From Acidovorax defluvii (GTDB lineage: Bacteria; Pseudomonadota; Gammaproteobacteria; Burkholderiales; Burkholderiaceae_C): a stretch of 64,000 bases of DNA. The notes beneath the pieces were generated by a model, which saw only the letters and a program-made list of their open reading frames with translations, did not search any database and was not told the origin of the DNA. The stretch lies in assembly GCA_003268905.1 (NCBI GenBank), contig QLTU01000019.1, positions 1 to 64,000 of the forward strand, read 5' to 3'. Positions 43,475 through 53,330 of the stretch are shown here, one piece after another. Position 1 is the first letter of the stretch, and each line of letters opens with the position of its first letter. The position numbers and the translations under genes were made by a program.

Positions 43475-43854
43475 TGCGTGGATCGCTGTACACATCTGGG
43501 TCAACAAAGCCTATCCATGTTCGCCAGAGCCTTGTTAGCGAACACGCGGATCACTCGCAAAGGTTAGTCATGCGGGCATGAAGTCGTCGAGGTGGCACAT
43601 CGTGAACAGGCTTTGGATGAAGGCCTCAGCTCCACGCATGTTTGTCTGCTGGTTGGGTCGCCTCAATTGTTTGGCAAGACGTCCACTGGAAGGTGGCAGT
43701 AGGGAGAATTTCAGTAGGGCTGCAAAACCAACTGAGCCCACTGATATCCGAGCAACTCCCAAACTGAAGTTCATATATGCCTACAAAAGCGGGTGAAGTA
43801 CAAACTATCTCGACACGCGAGGTTGCTCTTACCCGGGTGAACCATGCAGGCGAT
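43475..43854. other. Gene-poor stretch before the exosortase genes
   Basis: No gene recognised. A 68-codon minus-strand frame at 43568-43774 (ending FIQSLFTMCHLDDFMPA) and its opposite 72-codon frame are open, but neither matches a family I know. Base composition is visibly less GC-rich than the neighbours. It may be a decayed mobile-element remnant. Confidence 0.4.
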
Positions 43855-44460
43855 TCACGATTGCTTCCAGCGCGACATGAAAAAAGACCGAAAGAACTGC
43901 TGATCTAGCCAAAGCCAGACCAGTATCGGAGCCAGTGTTGGCAACACCAGCACACCCACCTGATAGCCATAAACGATTGCCTCCAACTGCCAGGGGTCCA
44001 CACGAAGTGCTCGCGTGTTCAATTGGGCAGCCAGAATCATCTGCATCAACAGATACATCACAACGCTGAATACCTGTGCAGGCAACAGCAGCAGATAGCC
44101 GGCAAAGGCGCGCTGCCAGCGGCTACCCGACTTGCCCACTGTCTGGGCCGCGAGCAACAACGCCAGGAAGATCGGCAATCCATAGGCATATCGACCTGGA
44201 TCAGCGTCCAGCGTGATCTCGGCCTTGCGACCTCCAGCCTGAGGCACCACCACCTCGACGGTGGTATCGACCTCAATGCTGCCGGGGCGAGTGTGGACGG
44301 CTCGTACCCACATGGGTGCTGCCTGCTCAAGCGTCACATGCGCCAGCACAGCCACGGGGTAAGACGTCCACGGGCTGACCTTGGTCCAAAGAAAGGTCAG
44401 CCCTACGATCAAGGCAAACGCTGACAGCACAAAGGTCACTAACGGCGAGGGGCGACGCAT
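43855..44460 (-). CDS. Exosortase-H-associated membrane protein
   Basis: A 201-residue inner-membrane protein with about four helices: LVTFVLSAFALIVGLTFLWT, YGLPIFLALLLAAQTVG, GYLLLLPAQVFSVVMYLLMQ and VLVLPTLAPILVWLWL. A periplasmic segment of about 50 residues follows helix 1. It starts 27 bp after the exosortase stop on the same strand. Proteins of this shape accompany XrtH in IPTL-CTERM systems; its job is unknown. Recognition is mainly from context and membrane layout. Confidence 0.7.
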   Translation of the reverse strand: MRRPSPLVTFVLSAFALIVGLTFLWTKVSPWTSYPVAVLAHVTLEQAAPMWVRAVHTRPGSIEVDTTVEVVVPQAGGRKAEITLDADPGRYAYGLPIFLALLLAAQTVGKSGSRWQRAFAGYLLLLPAQVFSVVMYLLMQMILAAQLNTRALRVDPWQLEAIVYGYQVGVLVLPTLAPILVWLWLDQQFFRSFFMSRWKQS

Positions 44461-44487
44461 GGGGCGTTCCGTTGCAGGTTGGCGAAG

Positions 44488-45105
44488 TCAAACAAGAGGT
44501 TTCTGCGGGGGCGACAGATCCAGCGAGGAACTCACCTCCCCACGAACACGTTCCACCTTGGATTCTGCAACCCATCGCGGTAGCACTGGTGGTTTTTCTG
44601 ATGGCGGGGGCGGCTCACCGATCTTCTGTGCTTTGGCTCCTGCCCGCACCCACAATAGCCAGACTATCAGTACGTCTAGCATGATGAGTCCCTGCCACAG
44701 AAACTCATGAGCGAAATTAAACACGGCAGTGTTCCACTGCCCCAGATAAAAAAGGCTGATCACGCGCACCACGTTCAGAGCTTGCACCGCGGCAAACCCA
44801 ACCACCAGTCCTGCCAGCTTGTGCTTCCACGTAGAGGGGAACGCCATCATGGCTGCAAAAAGAACAATGCACGCCTCGATGCCGTTGCAGCCGGGCTCAA
44901 TGGATACCCCAAACCCTGTCGCCTGATTCCACAGCACTTTTCCTGATGCCGCTGCAGAGCTGTCAAACCACGTCACCAATTTTGCACACATGTACGCAAG
45001 CAACGTTGTCCAAGGCAACACGAGATGCTGCTGGATCCACCCCAGCATGTTGATGCCAAAGAGCGTCAGCTGAATACCCAGGAAGAGAAGGAAAAAACGC
45101 AGCAT
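44488..45105 (-). CDS. xrtH: Exosortase H
   Basis: A 205-residue membrane transpeptidase-like protein predicted to cut IPTL-CTERM sorting signals and anchor exported proteins. About five helices. The exosortase triad is complete: Cys73 in EPGCNGIEACIVLFAAMMAF, Arg114 in NVVRVISLFYLG and His133 in FNFAHEFLWQ. The short size without an EpsI domain fits XrtH. The C-terminal 45 residues are a polar Pro-rich tail. No protein with an IPTL-CTERM tail occurs in this window, so targets lie elsewhere. Confidence 0.88.
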   Translation of the reverse strand: MLRFFLLFLGIQLTLFGINMLGWIQQHLVLPWTTLLAYMCAKLVTWFDSSAAASGKVLWNQATGFGVSIEPGCNGIEACIVLFAAMMAFPSTWKHKLAGLVVGFAAVQALNVVRVISLFYLGQWNTAVFNFAHEFLWQGLIMLDVLIVWLLWVRAGAKAQKIGEPPPPSEKPPVLPRWVAESKVERVRGEVSSSLDLSPPQKPLV

Positions 45106-45603
45106 AAGGTTTTGAGTTCATAGCCACGCACGTGCATCGGCACACAACATCCCATGTCGTGCGTAGCTGTTTCGCGTGGTCGCTTTATTGAAGAAGCCGT
45201 GTAGATCAGGTTGGTGCGGGTGAAAAGGCCCACCCAAATCTGGATGCAGCACATTGCCGATTGTTTCTCATGTGCCAGGCAATTGTTACCCAGTTGCACT
45301 TTTGATCAGGTCGGAAAAATCAGCAGGGGCCAGTCTATTTTGATCCCGATCGGTAGCCGCTTCCACGTTGATGCGGATTCCAGAGACTTCATGGGTGTCC
45401 ACAATCTGTATTTCATTTCGCACATTCACGATGCTTTCGGGGTTCAACGATCCTGGGTGGCGCATGAATGCACGCAAGACGCTGTTCGCGCAGGAAATGG
45501 CATTCGCACCTTGGCAGACCTACGCCACAGTCAGACCAGCGCGATTCCGGTCAGAAGACGACTCCCGACGACTGCTTTCGCCCCTGAAGTGCCCCTAAAA
45601 CGA
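45106..45603. other. Gene-poor stretch upstream of the exosortase operon
   Basis: No gene recognised. A 63-codon minus-strand frame (45286-45477, containing IVNVRNEIQIVDTHEVSGIR) and a 147-codon plus-strand frame overlap and neither matches a known family. The exosortase promoter must lie here. GC content looks lower than the surroundings. Confidence 0.4.
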
Positions 45604-45630
45604 AACAAGGACCCGAAGGTCCTTGTTTTT
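45604..45630 (-). terminator. Terminator after tRNA-His
   Basis: ACAAGGACC-CGAA-GGTCCTTGT is a near-perfect palindrome flanked by T on one side and A on the other, 13 bp past the tRNA. Confidence 0.75.
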
Positions 45631-45642
45631 ACTAGCTTTTTT

Positions 45643-45719
45643 TGGGGTGGCTGATGGGGCTCGAACCCACGACAACAGGAATCACAATCCTGGACTCTAC
45701 CAACTGAGCTACAGCCACC
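45643..45719 (-). tRNA. tRNA-His (GTG)
   Basis: The minus strand folds as a cloverleaf: acceptor GTGGCTG/CAGCCAC, D-arm GCTC..GAGT, anticodon loop TTGTGAT with anticodon GTG, T-arm GTGGG-TTCGAGC-CCCAT. The extra G at -1 opposite discriminator C, typical of tRNA-His, is encoded at 45719. CCA is encoded. Confidence 0.97.
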
Positions 45720-45793
45720 GTAGCTTTGTATTATAGCCCGAGAAAACGGGCTTCACTCCAAAATAGTCAAATTTCCAATCAACCCGGCGTGAC

Positions 45794-47692
45794 CTATGGG
45801 CGTGGCACCTTGATCTGAACCTTGAAACGGTCTTTCAATAGTTCGTAGTAGGCCAACCCTTCTGCATTGCTCCACCACTGCAGGTATTGCTGACGCTCTT
45901 GTTGAGCGACTTGCTCGTTGGGTGTCTGGCGCGGAACCAGTCGATTGACCTTGGCCACGGCGTATCCCTGGGCTCCCAGATCCACACCCACCCAGGCTGG
46001 CAGGGTGGCTGTGTTGGCGCCCATTACCGCATCCACCAAAGGCCTTGGCTGATTTTGGGGTTGGTCACGCGAGACAACGATGGCGGGCTGCAAACCTGCG
46101 GCATTGTCGGGCGCAGATTTCCATGCCGCCAGCTTGGCTTCGCCTTCCTTGCGGGCCAGCTCAGCCGATTTTTCGGCGATGTACAGACTGCGCACGCGCG
46201 GGCGCACCTCATCCAGAGGGAGGGTGCGAGCAGCGGTGTAGGTGCTGACGCGGGCGGCTGCCATCTGGCTGGGGCCGATTTCCACGGCTTCGGTGTTGCG
46301 TTTGTTCTCGATGGAATCCGACGAAAAAAGCGCCTCCAGCAACTTGCCGTTTGCCAAGGGGCCCGTGGTTCCTGGTGCCGGCGTGCGGGTGACACCCGAG
46401 GCCGTCATGACCTTGAGTTGAAGCTTTTCGGCCACGGGATTGAGACTGTCGGATTGCTCATAGACGCCATTCGCAAACGATTCGGCCACCTCGGCAAATT
46501 TGCGCTGGGCTTGCTGTTGCTTGAGCTCTGCTTCCATCGAGGGGCGCAGCTCTTCGAAGCTCGGTTGGCGGGGGATCTTGATGTCTGTCAGCAAAATGAT
46601 GTGGTACCCGAAATCGGTTTCCACCACTTCACTGATATCCCCTTTTTTCATCGCAAACGCTGCGTCTTCAAAGGGCTTGACCATGGCGCCCAGCCCAAAG
46701 AAATTCAGGTCGCCGCCCGTCGCAGCAGACCCGGTGTCTTCGGAGGATTTTTTGGCAACTTCCGCAAAAGTGGCGGGGGCCTTGCGTACCTGCTCGAGCA
46801 ACTGGGTTGCACGGGCCTTGGCTTTTTCTCGGTCTGCCGCAGGGGCATCCTTGAGCGCATTGATCAGAATATGGCTGGCGCGACGCTCTTCCTTGCCTGC
46901 AAGACGGGCTACGTTTTCCTTGTAATAGGTGCGCAGGTCGTCTTCGTTCAGCGTGATGCCCGCCCGCACACTGTCGATGTCCAGCACCACGTATTCCACC
47001 GCCGCCTGCTCAGCCTGCTGGAAATCAGCGGTATGGGTCTGGTAGTAGCTCTCCAGATCGGCATCGGTTGGGGTCACCTTGCCAGAAAAATCCGCCGGGT
47101 TGAAGCGCGCAATCTGCACTTCGCGGCGCTGGTACAAGGCATCCAGCGACAGCTTGACCTGCGCGTCGGTGCTGAAGGTGGACCCCATCACCCCACCCAC
47201 GACCTGGTTCACCGAAATATCCCGACGCACATTGGCTTCGAAGCCTTCAGGCGTCAGCCCCTGGGCACCGACCAGCGCACGGTACGCCTCTGCATCCAGG
47301 GAACCGTCGGGGCGGCGGAGCTCGGCAATGGCAGGAATCTCTTGCAGACTGCGCGCCAGGCGGCTGTCGCTGGTGACGAGGTGCATTTTTTGGGCGGCGG
47401 CCTGAAAAACCCGGTCTCGCACCAAGCGCTCCAACGTGGCATAGCGCGCCTCAGGCGAGTCAAGCAGCTTTGCATCCACGCCAGGCGACTGGGCGCGGAT
47501 TCTGTCTGTCTCCATCTTGTGGGCGTTGTCCCAATCGGTCTGCTTGATGTCTTGACCATCAACACGAGCAACAACAACGCCGGTTTCGGAGAAGTAATTG
47601 CTGTCGATGCCCACAAGCACAAACGATGGAATGATCAACAAGAACAGCAAGAGCATCACGATCTTGGAGTGCTTGCGGATGGATTCAAACAT
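45794..47692 (-). CDS. ppiD: Periplasmic folding chaperone / peptidyl-prolyl isomerase PpiD
   Basis: A 632-residue inner-membrane-anchored chaperone facing the periplasm, helping outer-membrane protein folding. One N-terminal helix ([20 protein letters not shown]) is followed by a SurA-like chaperone region (about 40-250) and one parvulin domain (about 265-375) with [20 protein letters not shown] and [20 protein letters not shown]. The C-terminal half is a second chaperone-like region. tRNA-Val and hupB lie upstream on the same strand, as in the classical hupB-ppiD order. Confidence 0.93.
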   Translation of the reverse strand: MFESIRKHSKIVMLLLFLLIIPSFVLVGIDSNYFSETGVVVARVDGQDIKQTDWDNAHKMETDRIRAQSPGVDAKLLDSPEARYATLERLVRDRVFQAAAQKMHLVTSDSRLARSLQEIPAIAELRRPDGSLDAEAYRALVGAQGLTPEGFEANVRRDISVNQVVGGVMGSTFSTDAQVKLSLDALYQRREVQIARFNPADFSGKVTPTDADLESYYQTHTADFQQAEQAAVEYVVLDIDSVRAGITLNEDDLRTYYKENVARLAGKEERRASHILINALKDAPAADREKAKARATQLLEQVRKAPATFAEVAKKSSEDTGSAATGGDLNFFGLGAMVKPFEDAAFAMKKGDISEVVETDFGYHIILLTDIKIPRQPSFEELRPSMEAELKQQQAQRKFAEVAESFANGVYEQSDSLNPVAEKLQLKVMTASGVTRTPAPGTTGPLANGKLLEALFSSDSIENKRNTEAVEIGPSQMAAARVSTYTAARTLPLDEVRPRVRSLYIAEKSAELARKEGEAKLAAWKSAPDNAAGLQPAIVVSRDQPQNQPRPLVDAVMGANTATLPAWVGVDLGAQGYAVAKVNRLVPRQTPNEQVAQQERQQYLQWWSNAEGLAYYELLKDRFKVQIKVPRP

Positions 47693-47718
47693 GGTCGATC
47701 TTTCAGTGACAAAAAAAC

Positions 47719-47744
47719 AAAAGGCGAACTTTCGTTCGCCTTTG
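47719..47744 (-). terminator. Terminator between tRNA-Val and ppiD
   Basis: On the minus strand AAAGGCGAAC-GAAA-GTTCGCCTTT is followed by TGTTTTTTTG. Palindromic GNRA-type loop. Confidence 0.85.
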
Positions 47745-47752
47745 TTCGGTGG

Positions 47753-47828
47753 TGGTGGGTCCTGACGGTCTCGAACCGCCGACCTACTCCGTGTAAAGGA
47801 GCCGCTCTACCAACTGAGCTAAGGACCC
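47753..47828 (-). tRNA. tRNA-Val (TAC)
   Basis: Cloverleaf on the minus strand: acceptor GGGTCCT/AGGACCC, anticodon loop TTTACAC with anticodon TAC, T-arm GGCGG-TTCGAGA-CCGTC, discriminator A, CCA encoded. 76 nt. Confidence 0.97.
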
Positions 47829-47843
47829 CGACCTAACTGGACA

Positions 47844-48116
47844 TCAATTCAAGGCGTCTTTCAATGCCTTGCCTGGACGAAACTTTGGAACTTTAGCAGC
47901 TTTGATTTTAATCGCAGCGCCGGTGCGGGGATTGCGACCCGTGCGAGCTGCACGCTTGCCAACTGCGAAGGTGCCGAAACCGACGAGCGAGACAGTGCCG
48001 CCCTTCTTCAGGGTCTTCTTGACGGCCTCAATCGTGGATTCCAAGGCACGCGCTGCAGCGGCCTTGGAGATGTCGGCGTTGGTAGCGATGTGCTCAATCA
48101 GTTCGGTTTTGTTCAC
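47844..48116 (-). CDS. hupB: DNA-binding protein HU-beta
   Basis: A 90-residue nucleoid protein. [40 protein letters not shown] and [20 protein letters not shown] then GKALKDALN match HU closely, including the RNPRTG DNA-binding arm. It begins the hupB - tRNA-Val - ppiD series; tRNA-Val starts 15 bp after its stop, so they may share a transcript. Confidence 0.97.
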   Translation of the reverse strand: MNKTELIEHIATNADISKAAAARALESTIEAVKKTLKKGGTVSLVGFGTFAVGKRAARTGRNPRTGAAIKIKAAKVPKFRPGKALKDALN

Positions 48117-48419
48117 AAGAAGCCTCTCGGAAAAGAGTTGGTGGAATGTCTCGCGGATATCTGGTCTTCACACGTCCGAAAGCACAACCCTTGGGGCTGG
48201 CGGGCATCAGACGGGGGAATGACTGGCATATGCAGCAGGCGCTGCTGCATCAGATTAAAGCCATCGAGTTTCCGGGTGTCAATACAACACGCTGGTTTGT
48301 AGCAGCGTAGCAAACAATTCTAGTCGCATTTCACGGTGCGACGGGGCTTGCAGGGCGCTTTTGTATCAAAGCCGCTGCATGGGCAACATTCCCGATTGAC
48401 ACCATGCCAGTGTTGACGG
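48117..48419. other. Intergenic region between hupB and the dehydrogenase
   Basis: No gene or clear repeat seen. It holds the hupB promoter region and, on its right side, the downstream flank of the dehydrogenase gene. The middle contains imperfect GCAGCA-rich palindromes near 48230-48255 (GCAGCAGGCGCTGCTGC), whose role is unknown. Confidence 0.5.
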
Positions 48420-49505
48420 TTACAGCGCTGACGCGATGGCGCGCCCCAGATCCCGGGTGCAGGCTTTTCCACCGAGATCAGGGGTACGGGGGCCGCCACT
48501 TTTCGGATCGAGCACGGCCTCGATGGCCCCCACCACAGCGTCGTGCGCGGCGCGGTAGCCAAGAAAGTCGAGCATCATCGCGCCGCACCAAATTTGCCCG
48601 ATGGGGTTGGCAATGCCCTGCCCCGCGATGTCGGGGGCCGAGCCGTGCACGGGCTCGAACAGCGAAGGCATGGTGCGTGAAGGGTTCAGGTTGGCGCTGG
48701 GCGCAATACCAATGGTGCCGGTACAGGCCGGGCCCAGGTCCGAGAGGATGTCGCCAAACAGGTTGCTGGCCACCACCACATCAAAGAAGTCGGGACGCTG
48801 CACAAAGTGTGCGGTGAGGATGTCGATATGGAACTTGTCCACTTTCACATCGGGATACGCCTTGGCCATCTCGGCCACACGCTCGTCCCAGTAGGGCATG
48901 GTGATGGCGATGCCGTTGGACTTGGTGGCGCTGGTCAGGTGCTTTTTGGGGCGCGACTGCGCCAACTCAAAGGCGAACTTCAGCACGCGGTCCACGCCGT
49001 AACGTGACATCACTGTCTCTTGCATCACGATCTCGCGCGGGGTGCCTTCGTACATGCGACCCCCAATGCTGGAATACTCGCCCTCCGTGTTTTCGCGCAC
49101 GATCAGCATGTCGATTTCACCCGGCAGGCGGGGCGAGCCATCGCGCCGCACCACAGGGGCAATCACGCCGGGCATCAGGCGCGCGGGGCGCAGGTTGATG
49201 TACTGGTCGAACTCGCGGCGAAAAAGCAGCAGCGAGCCCCACAGGGAAACATGGTCGGCAATTTTTTCGGGCCAGCCCACCGCACCAAAGTAAATTGCCT
49301 CATGGCCGCCGATCTGGTCCTTCCAGTTGTCGGGCAGCATCTTGCCGTGCTTTTCGTAGTAGTCCCAGCTCGAAAAATCGAAATGGTCGAAGTGCAGATC
49401 GATGCCGAACTTGCGGGCTGCCGCATCCATCACGCGCAGGCCCTCGGGCATGACCTCTTTGCCAATGCCGTCACCAGCCACGACAGCAATGCGATGTTTC
49501 GCCAT
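48420..49505 (-). CDS. Tartrate/D-malate dehydrogenase (isopropylmalate dehydrogenase family)
   Basis: A 361-residue NAD-dependent oxidative decarboxylase. MAKHRIAVVAGDGIGKEVMP opens the family fold. YINLRPARLMPGV and DMLIVRENTEGEYSSIGGRM hold substrate residues, DVVVASNLFGDILSDLGPAC the metal Asp, and SLFEPVHGSAPDIAGQGIAN the NAD site. The EGEYSS motif and HFDHFDFSSWDYYEKHGKML point to the tartrate/malate subgroup (TtuC/DmlA), not LeuB. Single gene; neighbours do not fix the substrate. Confidence 0.87.
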   Translation of the reverse strand: MAKHRIAVVAGDGIGKEVMPEGLRVMDAAARKFGIDLHFDHFDFSSWDYYEKHGKMLPDNWKDQIGGHEAIYFGAVGWPEKIADHVSLWGSLLLFRREFDQYINLRPARLMPGVIAPVVRRDGSPRLPGEIDMLIVRENTEGEYSSIGGRMYEGTPREIVMQETVMSRYGVDRVLKFAFELAQSRPKKHLTSATKSNGIAITMPYWDERVAEMAKAYPDVKVDKFHIDILTAHFVQRPDFFDVVVASNLFGDILSDLGPACTGTIGIAPSANLNPSRTMPSLFEPVHGSAPDIAGQGIANPIGQIWCGAMMLDFLGYRAAHDAVVGAIEAVLDPKSGGPRTPDLGGKACTRDLGRAIASAL

Positions 49506-49510
49506 TCAAA

Positions 49511-49577
49511 CGCTCCTGAAAATATAGCTACTAGCGCTTATCTATCAAGCGCCAGAGGCACAAAAGACTTAAATATT
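49511..49577 (+). repeat. Two-hairpin interspersed repeat (dehydrogenase-pgsA)
   Basis: GCTCCTGAAAATATAGCTAC then TAGCGCTTATCTATCAAGCG and CCAGAGGC. It occupies the whole gap between the dehydrogenase start and the pgsA stop. Confidence 0.85.
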
Positions 49578-50142
49578 ATTTGACGCGTGCCCGAATCTCG
49601 GGGAGCGCCTTTTGCAGGTAATACACCATCGACCACACTGTGAGCACGGCCGATGCCCAGATGAGCCAGGTGCCCCACACCCCCGTGTCGATCACGCCAA
49701 ACAGGTGCCCGTCGTAAAGCAGGAACGGGATGGCCGTCATCTGCACTGCGGTCTTGAGCTTGCCGATCATGTGCACCGCCACGCTCTTGCTGGCGCCGAT
49801 CTGCGCCATCCATTCGCGCAGGGCCGATATGGCGATTTCGCGGCCGATGATGATGAGCGCCACGAACACATCGGCGCGCTGCAGATGCACCAGCACCAAA
49901 AGCGATGCGCACACCAGAAACTTGTCGGCCACGGGATCGAGAAAGGCGCCAAACGAAGAGGTCTGGTTGAGCTTGCGGGCCAGAAAACCGTCGAGCCAGT
50001 CGGTGGCTGCAAACACCACGAACATCACGGTGGCGATGAGATTGCGTGTGGCCGGGTCGAGCGGCGCGTAAAACACCCCCACGATCAAAGGTATCGCGAC
50101 GATGCGCGTCCAGGTCATGATGGTGGGAATGGTGAAAAACAT
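49576..50142 (-). CDS. pgsA: Phosphatidylglycerophosphate synthase
   Basis: A 188-residue membrane CDP-alcohol phosphatidyltransferase that makes phosphatidylglycerophosphate from CDP-diacylglycerol. The signature DGFLARKLNQTSSFGAFLDP then VADK is complete. Five or six helices. It lies 31 bp after uvrC on the same strand, a conserved uvrC-pgsA pair in proteobacteria. Confidence 0.95.
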   Translation of the reverse strand: MFFTIPTIMTWTRIVAIPLIVGVFYAPLDPATRNLIATVMFVVFAATDWLDGFLARKLNQTSSFGAFLDPVADKFLVCASLLVLVHLQRADVFVALIIIGREIAISALREWMAQIGASKSVAVHMIGKLKTAVQMTAIPFLLYDGHLFGVIDTGVWGTWLIWASAVLTVWSMVYYLQKALPEIRARVK

Positions 50143-50173
50143 GGTGTGATTGTGTCACGCTGGCATGGAGACA

Positions 50174-52165
50174 TCAGCGCAGTGCGCGATAGATCTCTTC
50201 AGCGAGTTCCCGCGAAATGCCGTCCACCGTCACCAGGTCTTCCACGCTGGCCATCGCCACGCCCCGCACGCCCCCAAAGCGCTGCAGCAGGCGGGCGCGC
50301 TTCTTGGGGCCCACACCAGCAATTTCTTCGAGCTGGCCGCCACCCACACGCACCTTGGCGCGCGCGGCACGCATACCGGTGATGGCAAAACGATGGGCCT
50401 CGTCGCGAATCTGCGCCACCAGCATCAGCGCGGCCGAGTCCTTGCCCAGGTAAATTTTTCCGCGGCCATCGGCAAACACCAGCTCTTCCAGGCCCACCTT
50501 ACGGCGCTCGCCTTTTTCCACGCCCACGATGCGGGTGAGGTCGAGCCCCAGTGCGGTAAACACCTCGCGCGCCACGCCAACCTGGCCCTTGCCACCGTCG
50601 ATCAGCACCAGATCGGGCAGGCGCGCCACGCCTTTGGGCCTGGCGGCCTCTTGCCCGCCTGGCGCGGGATGGGCCGCAAAGTCGATGCCACCGGCTTCGC
50701 GCGCGGCTTCGGCCACCTTGCTGTAGCGGCGCGTGAGCACCTGGCGCATGGCGGCGTAGTCATCGCCGCCGGTGATGCCTTCGATCTTGTAACGGCGGTA
50801 TTCACTGCTCTGCATCTTGTGGTGGTGAAACACCACGCACGATGCCTGCGTGGATTCGCCCGCCGTGTGCGAGATGTCGAAGCACTCGATGGTGAGTTGG
50901 TCCAGGTCTTCGGGCGGCAAGTCCAGCGCCTCGGCCAGGGCACGGGTGCGCGCCTGCTGCGAGCCCTCTTCGGCCAGCAGACGGGCCAGCTGCAGGTCGG
51001 CGTTTTTTTGCGCCATGTCGAGCCATGCGCGGCGCTGTTCGCGTGGCTGGTGGATGGCGCTCACGCGCAGGCCGCTTTGCTCGGTCAGCGCTGCCAACAG
51101 GGCCTTGTCCACCGGCACGCTGGTGACCAGCAGCGGCGGCACAGGCACGCCGATGTAGTGCTGGCCGATAAAGGCCTCCAGCACCAGCGCTTCCACGGGC
51201 CGCAGTGGCTGGGCGTCTGGCGGGGTCTCCTCGTCGCTCTCTTGCGCAAAAACCCCGGCGGCATCTTCCACATGCACCGGAAAATAAGGCCGGTCGCCCA
51301 GGTGCCGCCCGCCGCGCACCATGGCCAGGTTCACGCAGGCACGGCCGCCCTGCACGCGCACGGCCAAAATATCCACGTCCTTGTCGTCAGCGGTTTCGAT
51401 GGCTTGCTGGTGCAGCACGCGTGACAGCGCCTGCATCTGGTTGCGCAGCTCCGCAGCCTGCTCAAACTCCAGCTTGTCCGAATGCGCCATCATGCGCGCC
51501 TCCAGCGCCTGCAGCAGCTCCTGGGTTTCGCCGCGCAGCAGTGCCTCGGCGTGCATCACGTCGGCCGCATAGGCCTCGGGCGAGATGAGCTGAACGCAGG
51601 GCCCCGTGCAGCGCTTGATCTGGTACAGCAGGCAGGGCCGCGTGCGGTTGGCAAACACCGTGTCTTCGCAAGTGCGCAGCCTGAACACTTTTTGCAGAAG
51701 CTGAATGCTCTCCTTCACCGCCCAGGCGCTGGGGTACGGGCCAAAGTAGCGGTGCTTTTTGTCCACCGCGCCGCGGTAATAGGCCATGCGCGGAAACACC
51801 TGGCCCGGCGCATCGCCCGTGGCGCTGGCGGTGCCCGTAATCTTGAGGTAGGGGTAGCTCTTGTCGTCCCGAAACAGGATGTTGAACTTGGGGTTCAGCG
51901 TCTTGATGAGGTTGTTTTCAAGCAGCAGCGCCTCGGCCTCCGAGCGCACCACCGTGGTCTCCATGCGCACGATCTTGCCGACCATGTGGCCGATGCGCGT
52001 GCCGCCATGGTTCTTTTGAAAATAGCTGGAGACCCGGCGCTTGAGGTTGAGCGCTTTTCCTACGTACAGCAGCGCATCCTGCGCGTCAAAATAGCGGTAA
52101 ACACCGGGCAGCGCGGGCAGCGCGGCGACCTGCGCCAGCAGTTCTTCGGAATGCAGATCAGACAT
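50174..52165 (-). CDS. uvrC: Excinuclease ABC subunit C
   Basis: A 663-residue nuclease that makes both incisions in nucleotide excision repair. The GIY-YIG domain (about residues 14-95) has [21 protein letters not shown] cysteine cluster region ([16 protein letters not shown]), the UVR motif (about 200-240), the RNase H-like C-terminal nuclease ([39 protein letters not shown]) and tandem helix-hairpin-helix at the end ([20 protein letters not shown]) are all present. Confidence 0.97.
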   Translation of the reverse strand: MSDLHSEELLAQVAALPALPGVYRYFDAQDALLYVGKALNLKRRVSSYFQKNHGGTRIGHMVGKIVRMETTVVRSEAEALLLENNLIKTLNPKFNILFRDDKSYPYLKITGTASATGDAPGQVFPRMAYYRGAVDKKHRYFGPYPSAWAVKESIQLLQKVFRLRTCEDTVFANRTRPCLLYQIKRCTGPCVQLISPEAYAADVMHAEALLRGETQELLQALEARMMAHSDKLEFEQAAELRNQMQALSRVLHQQAIETADDKDVDILAVRVQGGRACVNLAMVRGGRHLGDRPYFPVHVEDAAGVFAQESDEETPPDAQPLRPVEALVLEAFIGQHYIGVPVPPLLVTSVPVDKALLAALTEQSGLRVSAIHQPREQRRAWLDMAQKNADLQLARLLAEEGSQQARTRALAEALDLPPEDLDQLTIECFDISHTAGESTQASCVVFHHHKMQSSEYRRYKIEGITGGDDYAAMRQVLTRRYSKVAEAAREAGGIDFAAHPAPGGQEAARPKGVARLPDLVLIDGGKGQVGVAREVFTALGLDLTRIVGVEKGERRKVGLEELVFADGRGKIYLGKDSAALMLVAQIRDEAHRFAITGMRAARAKVRVGGGQLEEIAGVGPKKRARLLQRFGGVRGVAMASVEDLVTVDGISRELAEEIYRALR

Positions 52166-52209
52166 GGTGCCTATTGTGGCCGCGCACCAGGGACCACCCG
52201 GGAATCAAA

Positions 52210-52279
52210 AACCAGAATGCTATTATTTTAATAGCTACCAGCGATTACCCATTAAGCGCCAGCAGCCATTTTTACCATT
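52210..52279 (+). repeat. Two-hairpin interspersed repeat (uvrC-Bug gene)
   Basis: TGCTATTATTTTAATAGCTA is identical in its first hairpin to the ihfB-lapA copy, then CCAGCGATTACCCATTAAGC and GCCAGCAGCC. Confidence 0.85.
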
Positions 52280-53258
52280 ACTCGGCTTCGATTTTCGAGC
52301 TTTTCACCACGCCAGCCCAGTTGGCCAGATCGGCCTTCACGCGCTCGCCCAGCTGCTGCGGGCCCAGGTAGTCGGCCGTGGCGCCCTGCTCCTGCGCCTT
52401 CTGCTTGAATGCCGCACTTTGCACCACGGTGCGCAGGTCGGCGGCCAGCTTGTCGATGACGGGCTTTGGCACGGCAGCAGGCGCGAACAGCGCAAACCAC
52501 GATGTGGCATTCACGCCGGGGTAGCCCGCCTCGGCCGTGGTGGGTGCATCGGGCAGGCTGGGCAGGCGCTCCTTGCCGGTGACGGCCAGCACACGCAGCT
52601 TGCCCGACTGGATATGGGGCATGTAGGGCGGCGCGGTGCCAAAGGTCAGGTCTACCTGGCCACCCAGCAGGTCTTGCAGGGCCGGGCCTGTGCCCTTGTA
52701 GGGCACGTGCACCATCTTGATGCCGCCCTGCTGCTCCAGCATGGCGCCCGTCACGTGCTGCAACGAGCCGTTGCCCGACGATGCGTAGTTCAGCTTGCCC
52801 GGGTTGGCCTTGGCGTAGGCAATCAACTCGGGCAGCGTCTTCACCGGCAGGTCGGCACGCACCACAATGATCTGTGGCGCCGAGATCACGTTGGCAATCG
52901 GCTGAAAGTCGCTCTGCGCCCACTGCGCCACCTTGGTCAGGTGGGGCGAGATCACGTGGTAGCCCGAGTACTGCATGAGCAGGGTGTAGCCATCGGCCTC
53001 GGCCCGCTTGACGATGCTGGCCGCAATGTTGCCGTTGCCACCGCCTTTGTTGTCTACCACCACCGACTGGCCCAGCACGGGCGCCAGTGCCTGCGCCACC
53101 ATGCGCGCCGACAGGTCGGTGGTGCCCCCTGCGGCCTTGGGCACCACCATGGTCACGGTCTTGGTGGGATAGGCGCCCTGCGCCCAGGCGGCACTGCCCA
53201 GGCCCATGGCCAGCGCGGCGATGGCCAGGGTGGTGAATTGCTTGCGATTGGTTTTCAT
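52278..53258 (-). CDS. Bug-family (TctC) periplasmic solute receptor
   Basis: A 326-residue secreted binding protein. Signal peptide residues 1-26 (LAIAALAMGLGSAAWAQ), then the Bug core: YPTKTVTMVVPKAAGGTTDL, VVVDNKGGGNGNIAASIVKR, LNYASSGNGSLQHVTGAMLE, MVHVPYKGTGPALQDLLGGQ and LPDAPTTAEAGYPGVNATSW. Such receptors bind carboxylates or similar small molecules. No TctAB transporter lies nearby, so it is an orphan receptor as most Bugs are. The adjacent lyase/CoA-transferase genes suggest a C5-C6 carboxylate ligand. Confidence 0.9.
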   Translation of the reverse strand: MKTNRKQFTTLAIAALAMGLGSAAWAQGAYPTKTVTMVVPKAAGGTTDLSARMVAQALAPVLGQSVVVDNKGGGNGNIAASIVKRAEADGYTLLMQYSGYHVISPHLTKVAQWAQSDFQPIANVISAPQIIVVRADLPVKTLPELIAYAKANPGKLNYASSGNGSLQHVTGAMLEQQGGIKMVHVPYKGTGPALQDLLGGQVDLTFGTAPPYMPHIQSGKLRVLAVTGKERLPSLPDAPTTAEAGYPGVNATSWFALFAPAAVPKPVIDKLAADLRTVVQSAAFKQKAQEQGATADYLGPQQLGERVKADLANWAGVVKSSKIEAE

Positions 53259-53330
53259 GCGATGTCTCCGTTTTCACTGTTGTTGAATACTGTCGGTTGG
53301 GCGATGGCTATGAAGCCCGCGCCCACTCGC

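Noticed and set aside
43568-43796. Two overlapping short frames as real genes
   Set aside because: They lie on opposite strands of the same DNA, show no family resemblance and no convincing ribosome-binding site.
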